64,000 nt of DNA. It comes from Kitasatospora sp. A2-31. GTDB taxonomy: Bacteria; Actinomycetota; Actinomycetes; Streptomycetales; Streptomycetaceae. The position numbers and the translations under genes are program-made. Location: contig NZ_JAKNTA010000015.1 in the NCBI RefSeq assembly GCF_022288725.1, positions 105,985 to 169,984 of the forward strand, written 5' to 3'. Positions within the stretch are counted from its first letter, which is position 1. Every line of letters begins with the position of its first letter. The notes beneath the pieces were generated by a model. The model saw only the letters and a list, made by a program, of their open reading frames with translations. It did not search any database and was not told the origin of the DNA. Positions 52,217-59,194 of this stretch are shown here, piece after piece.

Positions 52217-53120
52217 CCTTACTGATCGTTTCAGAATGAGATCGGTTCAGGGGCCTGGCAGTTGAGGCCTCCGGGCGGCAGAGTGCTGCATGTGCCGGAT
52301 GATCTCGTGCCCGATGACCTGTGGGAGCGGGTGGCGCTGCTGCTGCCGCCTCGTCCGCCGCGGCGCCACCGCTAACCCGGCCGGCTGGCCGCGGACGACC
52401 GTGCCGCGCTGCCCGGCATCGTGTACGTGCTGTGCAAGAGCGTGAGCTGGCGGGACGTGCCTGCGGAGCGGGTCGGCTGCAGCGGGATCACCGCCTGGCG
52501 GCGGCTGCGGGACTGGACCGAGGCCGGAGTGTGGCCGCGCTTGCACGAGGTTCTTCTCGCCGAGCTCCGGAAGGCAGGGCTGTTGGAGATGGACGACGCC
52601 GCGATCGACGGCTCGCACGTCAGTGCGCTCAAAGGGGGGCTCACACCGGACCTTCGCCGGTCGACCGGGGCCGATCGGGCAGCAAGCACCACCTGATCGG
52701 CGACCGGCACGGCACCCCGCTCGCCCTCACCCTGACCGGCGGCAACCGCCACGACGTCACCCAGCTCCTGCCGCTGCTGGACGCGATCCCGCCGATCCGG
52801 GGCCTGCGCGGCAGGCCTCGCCGCCGGCGGCGCCGGCTGTTCGCCGACCGCGGCTACGACTACGACGAGTACCGCCGCTCGTTGCGGAAGCGCGGCATCA
52901 AGCCCTTGATTGCCCGCCGTGGCATCGCCCACGGCTCCGGGCTCGGCAAGACGCGTTGGGTGGTCGAGCGGACCTTCGCGTGGCTGCACCAGTTCAAGCG
53001 CCTGCGGATCCACTACGAGATACGCGCCGACCTCCACCTCGGCCTGCTCCAACTCGCCTGCAGCATCATCTGCCTGCGGAAACTCCGAACCTCATTCTCA
53101 AACGACGATCAGCTGTAAGG
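52217..53120 (+). mobile_element. IS5-family element, inactive
   Basis: Imperfect terminal inverted repeats: left CTGATCGTTTCAGAATGAG (52222 onward) and right, inverted, CTGATCGTCGTTTGAGAATG. Both ends are preceded by CCTTA. Between them is a transposase pseudogene. The right end abuts the CRISPR-like mini-array, which it may have truncated. Confidence 0.7.
52292..53118 (+). pseudogene. IS5-family transposase, nonsense and frameshift mutations
   Basis: Reading from GTG 52292: LWERVALLLPPRPPRRHR, stop TAA (relatives have TAC), then PGRLAADDRAALPGIVYVLC, MDDAAIDGSHVSALKGG, a shift at the six-G run 52634-52639, then AHTGPSPVDRGRSGSKHHLI, LFADRGYDYDEYRRSLR and VVERTFAWLHQFKRLRIHYE. All three catalytic regions can be seen, so the element is recent but dead. 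Confidence 0.8.
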
Positions 53121-53163
53121 AACCAGCCCGTTGAAGCCTCCTCCCCCTTGCAGCGCGGAGGGC

Positions 53164-53312
53164 GGTCCTCCCCGCGCCCCCGGGGTCAGCCGCGAACACG
53201 CTGAGGATCTGAGCGGCCATCTCCGTCCTCCCCGCGCCCGCGGAGGTCAGCCGGCGATGGCCGAGGCGAAGGCCTCCGACGTGATCTCCCCCCGCACCCG
53301 CGGGCTGCCGGG
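53164..53312 (+). CRISPR. three-repeat type I-E-like mini CRISPR array
   Basis: Repeats at about 53165-53193, 53225-53253 and 53285-53312 with exact 60-bp period. The first two share GTCCTCCCCGCGCC and end GGTCAGCCG; the third is degenerate, as trailing repeats often are. Two approximately 31-bp spacers differ. It matches the known streptomycete type I-E repeat style. No cas genes are in the window. Confidence 0.65.
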
Positions 53313-53359
53313 TTGGAGCTTGTACTCCGGCCCCGCCCCGCGCACCTCCAGCCGCGCGG

Positions 53360-53809
53360 TCACGGCCGCCGGTCCTCCGTGAGCGCCGCCTCCGCAGCGT
53401 CGAGGATCCTGGCGAAGACGTGGGCGATGACGGGCCTGGCGAGGCGGGTGACCGCCGCCCCGAACGGGACACGCGCCCGGAAGGCGGTCGTCCAGACGAC
53501 TTCGGTCCCGCCCGCGACCTCGGCGAAGGTCATCCGGCCGAGCTCGTGCCGGGCCGGCGGGAAGCAGCGCTCGACGGTGTAGTCGAAGTCGTACGGGGGG
53601 TTGTAAGCGGTGACCCGCTCGCGGAACCACCCGATCGCCCAGGTGTGCAGCCGCACGGCACCCACCCCGTACGGCGCACCGGCCCCTTGCCGGGCGAGTC
53701 GCGCCCTGAGGACGAGCGGGGAACGGGTGTAGTTGCTGGTCGTGGCGCACCAGTCGAACACGTCCACGATCGGCGCTGCGATGACCCGTCGGACGGTCAA
53801 GGTCTCCAT
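53360..53809 (-). CDS. SRPBCC family protein
   Basis: 149 residues. The START-like pattern is seen: VRRVIAAPIVDVFDWCATTS, the DFDYTVERCFPPARHE strand, TEVVWTTAFRARVPFG, and a long C-terminal helix. Family members bind hydrophobic ligands in the cytosol or act as cyclase/aromatase-like enzymes. Single gene. Confidence 0.82.
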   Translation of the reverse strand: METLTVRRVIAAPIVDVFDWCATTSNYTRSPLVLRARLARQGAGAPYGVGAVRLHTWAIGWFRERVTAYNPPYDFDYTVERCFPPARHELGRMTFAEVAGGTEVVWTTAFRARVPFGAAVTRLARPVIAHVFARILDAAEAALTEDRRP

Positions 53810-53981
53810 CGTCGCTGCCTCTCCTGCTGGTCGGCTCTGCCGCGGCCCGTCGGCCGCGCGGACCAGGTGGACGGCGCAGCGGCCGAGAACGTGACGCCGC
53901 CGCCCGCGCGATGTACGTCACACCGGGAGTCCGCCCGAAAACCGGTCGGCGTGCGGGGCGGTCGTCGGTAGGCTGCGGCGC

Positions 53982-54284
53982 ATGTCGCAGCCGGTCCAGC
54001 TTGTCGTCCTGATCACCACGCTCCCCGGCCGCGGGTCGGAGCAGGCCGCCGCGTTCGAGCGGCTCGCGCCGCTCGTGCGGGCCGAACCGGGGTGCCTGCA
54101 GTACGACCTGCACCGGGTCAGTGGCGAGCCCGACCGCTTCGTCCTGATCGAGCGGTGGGAGTCGGAGGCCGCCCTCGCCGCGCACGACGTCACCCCGCAC
54201 ATGGTCGAGGCGGACGCGGCAAGCCCGGCGTTCCGCGCCGGGCCGGCCGAGGTCGTCCGGCTCGTCGCCGAACCCGTGGCCTGA
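53982..54284 (+). CDS. antibiotic biosynthesis monooxygenase (ABM)-domain protein
   Basis: 100 residues. Pattern LVVLITTLPGRGSEQAAAFE, EPGCLQYDLHR, RFVLIERWESEAALAAHD and the C-terminal VRLVAEPV is characteristic of the dimeric ferredoxin-like ABM/YgiN fold. Probably a small cofactor-free quinol oxidase or a related redox protein. It is convergent with the SnoaL-like gene. Confidence 0.88.
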   Translation: MSQPVQLVVLITTLPGRGSEQAAAFERLAPLVRAEPGCLQYDLHRVSGEPDRFVLIERWESEAALAAHDVTPHMVEADAASPAFRAGPAEVVRLVAEPVA

Positions 54285-54297
54285 CTGCGGCCGGGGG

Positions 54298-54353
54298 CCG
54301 CCGGGCAGTGAGCCCCCGCGCCCGGCCGGGCGCGGGGGCTCACTGCCCGGCGG
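54298..54353. terminator. 56-bp perfect palindrome, convergent terminator
   Basis: Two 28-bp arms beginning CCGCCGGGCAGTGAGCCCCC with no spacer. It covers the last codons and stop of the SnoaL-like gene and ends 14 bp after the ABM gene, so it can terminate both. Confidence 0.8.
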
Positions 54354-54732
54354 CCTCGCGGGCGATCCGGTCGAACTGGGCGCCCATTGCCTCGGAGAGC
54401 GCCTGTGCCGCGGACAGCGGCCGGACCATGACGGTGAAGTCGTCGATCAGCCCTTCCTCGTCGAAGTGCAGGAAGTCGCAGCCCTGGATCTCCTTGCCCG
54501 CGACGGTCGCGGTGAAGACGAAGGCGTGGTCGCGGCCGTCCGGGCTGGCGATCTCGCGGACGTAGGTGAAGTCCTCCAGGACGCGCAGCACACCGCGCAG
54601 GATCGCCGCGGTGATGGCCTTGCCCGGGTACGGCTTGAACGCCACCGGACTGGTGAACACCACTTCGTCGGCGAGCAGGGCCTCGATGGCCTTCTCGTCG
54701 CGGTCCTCGACGGCCTGGCGGAACGGGTGCAT
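54340..54732 (-). CDS. SnoaL-like/NTF2-fold protein
   Basis: 130 residues from ATG 54732. NTF2-like pattern: PFRQAVEDRDEKAIEALLAD, VFTSPVAFKPYPGKAI, HAFVFTATVAGKEIQG and CDFLHFDEEGLIDDFTVMVR. A cytosolic small-molecule binding or isomerase-like protein. It is divergent from the PadR gene with mirrored operators between them, so it is probably PadR-controlled. Confidence 0.85.
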   Translation of the reverse strand: MHPFRQAVEDRDEKAIEALLADEVVFTSPVAFKPYPGKAITAAILRGVLRVLEDFTYVREIASPDGRDHAFVFTATVAGKEIQGCDFLHFDEEGLIDDFTVMVRPLSAAQALSEAMGAQFDRIAREAAGQ

Positions 54733-54750
54733 CGGAGAACTCCCCACTAC

Positions 54751-54765
54751 TCAACAATGCGACTA
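54751..54765 (+). promoter_or_regulatory. candidate PadR operator, SnoaL-side copy
   Basis: TCAACAATGCGACTA; its inverted partner lies at 54863-54877 with one mismatch. Located 19 bp upstream of the SnoaL-like start. Confidence 0.5.
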
Positions 54766-54862
54766 GGTGTTTCTGTGAGTATGGGACCGGCGCAGCCACC
54801 TGTCCAGACCAGCCCGAGCCGGCCGATGCCCCCACACCCGGGCGCCCGGCGCACTCTGCGAT

Positions 54863-54877
54863 TAGTCGCCTTGTTGA
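54863..54877 (-). promoter_or_regulatory. candidate PadR operator, padR-side copy
   Basis: On the minus strand TCAACAAGGCGACTA, matching the site at 54751-54765 in 14 of 15 bases. It lies 29 bp before the padR start, fit for autoregulation. Confidence 0.5.
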
Positions 54878-54905
54878 CCAATCACCCGGGTGCTACGTTG
54901 ACGCC

Positions 54906-55472
54906 ATGGCTCTGCGGAACGCGTTGATGGCCGCCCTCCTGGACGGCGAGGCCTCCGGGTACGACCTCGCCAAGGGCTTCGACGCTTCGGTGGCCAACTT
55001 CTGGATGGCCACCCCCCAACAGCTCTACCGCGAGCTGGAGCGCATGGAGGCCGAGGGGCTGGTCGCGGCCCGCGTGGTCGAGCAGGAGCGGCGCCCCAAC
55101 AAGCGCCTCTTCTCCCTCACCGACGCCGGCCTCGCCGCGGTCCACGCCTACACCGCCGAGCTCCCGAGCCGGCCGAGCACCATCCGCGACGAGCTCATGG
55201 TGAAGGTGCGGAGCGTCGACGCCGGCGACGCCGCGGCCGTGCGGGCCGCCGTCGCCGAGCGGATGGAGTGGGCCCGCGCCAAGCTCGCCCGCTACGAACG
55301 CCTCCGGACCAGGTTGCTGGACGGCCGCACGGAGGAGCAGCACCTCGCCGAGGCCGAGCGCATCGGCCCGTACCTCACCCTGCTCCGCGGCATGGCCTTC
55401 GAGCAGGAGAACATCCGCTGGGGCGAGACCGCCCTCCGCGTCCTCGACCGGCGGTCGGCCGTCCGCCGCTGA
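54906..55472 (+). CDS. PadR family transcriptional regulator
   Basis: 188 residues. The winged helix shows LRNALMAALLDGEASGYDLA, FWMATPQQLYRELERMEAEG and NKRLFSLTDAGLAAVHAY, and the C-terminal Vir_C-type helices with ERIGPYLTLLRGMAFEQENI. It probably represses itself and the divergent SnoaL-like gene in response to a small molecule. Confidence 0.9.
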   Translation: MALRNALMAALLDGEASGYDLAKGFDASVANFWMATPQQLYRELERMEAEGLVAARVVEQERRPNKRLFSLTDAGLAAVHAYTAELPSRPSTIRDELMVKVRSVDAGDAAAVRAAVAERMEWARAKLARYERLRTRLLDGRTEEQHLAEAERIGPYLTLLRGMAFEQENIRWGETALRVLDRRSAVRR

Positions 55473-55526
55473 TCCGTCCGCCGCTGACCCGCCCGCGCCT
55501 GCGGGACGTCCGCACACCGCCGGAGG

Positions 55527-55883
55527 TCAGCCCCGCAGCACCGTCGCCTCGCGCTGCGCGGCGAGGAGCTCCTGCTGCCGCTGCAGGCGGGCGATCTGCT
55601 CCGCCAGGGAGTCCAGGCGCTCGTCCATGACCCCGAGCGAGCGGGTGCAGGGGGCGACACCGGGCTCGTCGTCGTGGGCACAGGGCAGCAGCCGGCCGAT
55701 GGCCTCGGTGGTCAGACCGGCATCGAGGAGGTCGCGGATGCGCAGCACGGTGGACACCGCGTCCGGGGCGTAGCTGCGGTAACCGTTGGTGTCCCGCTCG
55801 GGGTGGAGCAGGCCCTGCTCCTCGTAGTACCGGAGCAGTCGCGCCGGGACGCCCGTCCGGCGCGCCAGGTCACCGATGCGCAT
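55527..55883 (-). CDS. MerR family transcriptional regulator
   Basis: 118 residues. MRIGDLARRTGVPARLLRYY and EEQGLLHPERDTNGYRSY form the MerR HTH and wing; a coiled-coil LDSLAEQIARLQRQQELLA follows. Two Cys (LLPCAHDD, APCTRS) might be ligands. It probably controls the divergent hydrolase gene, whose promoter has the typical palindrome. Confidence 0.9.
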   Translation of the reverse strand: MRIGDLARRTGVPARLLRYYEEQGLLHPERDTNGYRSYAPDAVSTVLRIRDLLDAGLTTEAIGRLLPCAHDDEPGVAPCTRSLGVMDERLDSLAEQIARLQRQQELLAAQREATVLRG

Positions 55884-55954
55884 GTGCTCGCGCTCCTCTC
55901 GGGGTCGACCGGCGGACGCGGCCCGGGCGCGCCGGAACTGACGACGCGACGGGC

Positions 55955-55986
55955 TTGACCTTCACACCGGTGTGAATGCCTAGCGT
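55955..55986 (+). promoter_or_regulatory. MerR-type promoter with embedded palindrome
   Basis: TTGACC, then the perfect 16-bp palindrome TTCACACCGGTGTGAA, then TAGCGT after a 20-bp spacer. The overlong spacer with a central palindrome is the hallmark of promoters that MerR proteins activate by distortion. The hydrolase ATG follows 7 bp later, so the transcript has a very short leader. Confidence 0.7.
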
Positions 55987-55993
55987 AACCGCC

Positions 55994-56776
55994 ATGAACG
56001 AGATTTCGACGCCCCGGCATTCCCTGTCCCTGACGACCGAGGTCTCCGGTTCCGGACCCGGCATCCTGCTCGCCCACGGCGCCTCCGGCGACATCCCGAA
56101 CAACTTCGGCCCCCTGATCCCGCTCCTGGGCCGGGATCACACCGTCGTCGCCCCCTCCTACCCGGCCACCGACACCCCCCTGCAGCTGGACCGCCTGGCC
56201 GACGCCCTCGTCGAGAGTGCGGTCGGGGCGGGTGTCGAGACCTTCACGGTGGTCGGCTACTCGCTGGGCACGGCGGTGGCCGTCCGGGCCGCCGCCCGCC
56301 ACCCCGAGCGGGTGCGCGGGCTCGTCCTGGCGGCCGGGTTCGCGAAGGCTGACAACCGGCTCCGGCTGCTGATGCAGCTGTGGCAGGACGCGCTCGAGCG
56401 CGGCGATCTCGACGGCTTCGCCCGACTCGCTCTCACCACCGGCTTCAGTGCCGACTTCGTCAACGCCCTTCCCCCCGAGGCGTTCCCGGCCCTGGTGGCC
56501 CAGGTGGCCGCGACTGTCCCCACCGGTACGCGGGCCCAGGCCGGGCTGGTGGCCGAGGCCGACACCACCGGCGACCTCGCCTCGATCACCGTGCCCACCC
56601 TCGTCGTCAACGCGACCGCCGACCTGCTGGTCTCCCCGGCCAACTCACGCTTCCTGGCCGAGTCGATCCGCGGATCGGAGTACGCCGAACTCCCTGTCGG
56701 CCATGTGCTCATGGCCGAGCAGCCCGAGCAGTGGCACAGCCTGGTCACCGGCTTCCTGGCCCGCCACGGCCTCTGA
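55994..56776 (+). CDS. alpha/beta hydrolase
   Basis: 260 residues from ATG 55994. Oxyanion region LLAHGASGDIPNNF, nucleophile elbow GYSLGT near residue 92, acid in VVNATADLLV and His in LPVGHVLMAEQP. A cytosolic esterase-like enzyme, controlled by the divergent MerR protein. Substrate unknown. Confidence 0.85.
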   Translation: MNEISTPRHSLSLTTEVSGSGPGILLAHGASGDIPNNFGPLIPLLGRDHTVVAPSYPATDTPLQLDRLADALVESAVGAGVETFTVVGYSLGTAVAVRAAARHPERVRGLVLAAGFAKADNRLRLLMQLWQDALERGDLDGFARLALTTGFSADFVNALPPEAFPALVAQVAATVPTGTRAQAGLVAEADTTGDLASITVPTLVVNATADLLVSPANSRFLAESIRGSEYAELPVGHVLMAEQPEQWHSLVTGFLARHGL

Positions 56777-56829
56777 GCACCGCACCACCGGCCACCCGGT
56801 CGACCGCGGGGCCGTAAGGGCGCTCCCCC

Positions 56830-57363
56830 TCAGGAACCGCCCGGCCGCCCCGGCCCCGCCTCCGCCCCGGGAGCCGCCGCCAGGGCCGCGGCCACGGCGG
56901 CCTCCGGGCTGTCGGCCTCGACCGGGCCGGGCGGCACCACCGGCGCCGGCCCGCCGGCGACCCGCCAGCCGCCGAGCGCGACCACGGGCCGGCCGGCACG
57001 GAGGGCGAGGGCGACCTCGCTGAGGGTCCCCCAGCTGCCGCCCACCGCGATGACGGCGTCCGCGGCGGCTACCACGAGGCCGTTGCGCAGCTGCCCCATC
57101 CCGGTGGGGAGCGCGACGGAGAGGTACGGGTTGGCGGCCGCACGGTCCCGCCCGGGGAGCAGGCCGACCGAGACCCCGCCGCCCGCACGGGCGCCCCGGG
57201 CCGCGGCGGCCATCACACCGCCCAGTCCGCCGCAGACGACGACGGCCCCCCGCTCGGCGAGCAGCCGGCCGACCGCCTCGGCGGCCGCGTCCTCCTCCGG
57301 CCCGACGTCGCCCGGTCCGACGACGGCGACGTAGGGCACGGAGGAGGACGGGGAAGAGGTCAC
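56830..57363 (-). CDS. TIGR00725/LOG-like Rossmann-fold protein
   Basis: 177 residues. VAVVGPGDVGPEEDAAAEAV, VVVCGGLGGVMAAAARGARA and VIAVGGSWGTLSEVALAL are the conserved nucleotide-binding motifs; the GG.GT.SE element is intact. Related to lysine decarboxylase-like LOG proteins; activity unproven. Confidence 0.85.
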   Translation of the reverse strand: MTSSPSSSVPYVAVVGPGDVGPEEDAAAEAVGRLLAERGAVVVCGGLGGVMAAAARGARAGGGVSVGLLPGRDRAAANPYLSVALPTGMGQLRNGLVVAAADAVIAVGGSWGTLSEVALALRAGRPVVALGGWRVAGGPAPVVPPGPVEADSPEAAVAAALAAAPGAEAGPGRPGGS

Positions 57364-57386
57364 ACCGAAAGCCTACGGCCGTGGGC

Positions 57387-57923
57387 TCAGGACAGGCAGC
57401 CGACGTGCGCGAGGGCCCGCTTCAGAAGCACGCCCTGGCCGCCGGGCATCTCCTGCTGCACCAGCGGCGAGGAGGCCTCCTGCGGGCTGAACCAGACCAG
57501 GTCGAGTGCGTCCTGGCGCGGTCGGCAGTCGCCCGCCACCGGGATGATGTAGGCGAGCGAGACCGCGTGCTGACGGGGGTCGTGGAACTCGGTGATGCCC
57601 AGGGTCGGGAAGTACTCGGCGACGGTGAACGGCTGCAGCGAGGCCGGGATCCGGGGCAGCGCCACCGGCCCGAGGTCCTTCTCCAGGTGCCGCAGCAGTG
57701 CGTCGCGGATCCGCTCGTGGTGCAGCACGCGTCCGGAGACCAGCGTCCGGCTGACCGTCCCGTCCGGCCCGATTCGCAGCAGGAGCCCGATCTGGGTGAC
57801 CTCGCCGGCGTCGTCGACGCGCACCGGCACGGCCTCGACGTAGAGGATCGGCATCCGGGCCCGCGTGGTCTCGAGCTCCTCGGGAGCGAGCCAGCCCGGC
57901 GTGGTTTCCGTCGTGTCAGACAT
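57387..57923 (-). CDS. NUDIX-type (DUF4916) protein
   Basis: 178 residues from ATG 57923; the longer in-frame extension has no conserved content. Motifs: MPILYVEAVPVRVDDAGEVT, LLRIGPDGTVSRTLVSGRVL, EYFPTLGITEFHDPRQHAVS and VWFSPQEASS. The classic Nudix box is degenerate, as in DUF4916 proteins. Confidence 0.82.
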   Translation of the reverse strand: MSDTTETTPGWLAPEELETTRARMPILYVEAVPVRVDDAGEVTQIGLLLRIGPDGTVSRTLVSGRVLHHERIRDALLRHLEKDLGPVALPRIPASLQPFTVAEYFPTLGITEFHDPRQHAVSLAYIIPVAGDCRPRQDALDLVWFSPQEASSPLVQQEMPGGQGVLLKRALAHVGCLS

Positions 57924-58187
57924 GGGGTGATCGTACGTTCCCCGGCCTCCGCCGTACTGACGCCCCGCCAGCATACGCCGGGCCGCGGCAGCGCGGGCGC
58001 ACTCCGCTGCGGCGCGCCGCAGCCGGACGATCACCGATTCAGGATCCCCGGTCACCCGCAGTGTCCGGTCGCCCCCTGTACACGAGCCCGCAGCCTGTGC
58101 TGACATGTACGCGTCAACTCCGGAGCCCGGCTCGGACCGACAACACCGCGCCCGCCCCGGTTCCGTGGACCATGGAAGGGGAAGCCC

Positions 58188-58826
58188 ATGCTGCTCCGCG
58201 CTCTGGCCGCGACGGGGGTCGTCGCCGCATCGCTCACCGCCTCGCCGGCCTCGGCCGGCACGCTCCCGACGCCGCCCGACAAGATCGTCATCGATGTCGC
58301 AACGGTCAACGGCTCCGGCTGTCCGGCGGGAACGGCCGCCGTCGCCGTCTCCACGGACAACACCGCCTTCACCGTCACGTACAGCAGCTACCTCGCCCAG
58401 GTGGGGGTCGGCTCCAAGCCGACCGACTTCCGCAAGAACTGCCAGCTCAGTCTCGTCGTCCACGTGCCGCAGGGCTTCACGTACGCCATCGCCTCCGCCG
58501 ACTACCGGGGCTTCGCCCACCTGGAGAAGGGCGCGAGCGGCACCCAGCGGGCCAACTACTACTTCCAGGGCCAGGCCCAGACCGCCTACCAGAACCACCG
58601 GTTCACCGGCCCGACCGACGACAGCTGGCAGGCGACCGACGTCGTCGACGTCGCCGCCCTGGTCTACGCCCCCTGCGGCGAACAGCGCAACTTCAACATC
58701 AACACCGAACTGCGGGTCAACGCCGGCACTTCGGACACCAGCCGCACCACCAGCTTCATGACGATGGACTCGACGGACGGGGACATCAACACGGTCTACC
58801 ACATGGCCTGGAAGCACTGCCCCTGA
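58188..58826 (+). CDS. secreted DUF4360 family protein
   Basis: 212 residues. A signal peptide (MLLRALAATGVVAASLTASP) precedes a beta-rich domain with VATVNGSGCPAGTAAVAVST, DFRKNCQLSLVVHVPQGFTY, ADYRGFAHLEKGA and the end YHMAWKHCP. Four Cys suggest disulfides. Extracellular function unknown. Followed by a terminator. Confidence 0.85.
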   Translation: MLLRALAATGVVAASLTASPASAGTLPTPPDKIVIDVATVNGSGCPAGTAAVAVSTDNTAFTVTYSSYLAQVGVGSKPTDFRKNCQLSLVVHVPQGFTYAIASADYRGFAHLEKGASGTQRANYYFQGQAQTAYQNHRFTGPTDDSWQATDVVDVAALVYAPCGEQRNFNINTELRVNAGTSDTSRTTSFMTMDSTDGDINTVYHMAWKHCP

Positions 58827-58839
58827 TTCCACCTCCCCC

Positions 58840-58877
58840 GGCGCAGCGCCGCAGTGCCCCGGCTGCGGCGCTGCGCC
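58840..58877. terminator. terminator after DUF4360 gene
   Basis: Perfect 15-bp inverted repeat GGCGCAGCGCCGCAG with an 8-nt loop, 14 bp after the stop. Confidence 0.8.
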
Positions 58878-59040
58878 ACGTCCGCTCCCCACCGGCCGCC
58901 GGATCCACACCCCCTCCCGGATCCACGGCCAACGCCCCGCGGCACCCCTCGCCCCGCGTCACGAGCGAGGCAGCCACCGGGTCAATCCCTCTCCAAGGCA
59001 GGCCCCCTGATCGACCGACAGGCAAATCCGTCCGCACTGT

Positions 59041-59069
59041 TGACAGATATTCCAACAGTGGTGATCCTC
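59041..59069 (+). promoter_or_regulatory. promoter of the secreted metallohydrolase gene
   Basis: Perfect -35 TTGACA (59041-59046), 17-bp spacer, GATCCT (59064-59069). A TGTTG-N10-CAACA dyad (59039-59058) overlaps the -35 box and may be an operator. This is the only notable content of the 360-bp gap besides the terminator. Confidence 0.5.
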
Positions 59070-59194
59070 GTCACATCGAGTACGCGGGACATGACAGTCG
59101 GCCCGGCCGGGTGACCGTGTGCCCCTCGGGTGCCCTGGACGGGCCGGCTGCGCGCGACCGCGTCGTCCGCTCGTCACAGACCTGAGTGGTGACC

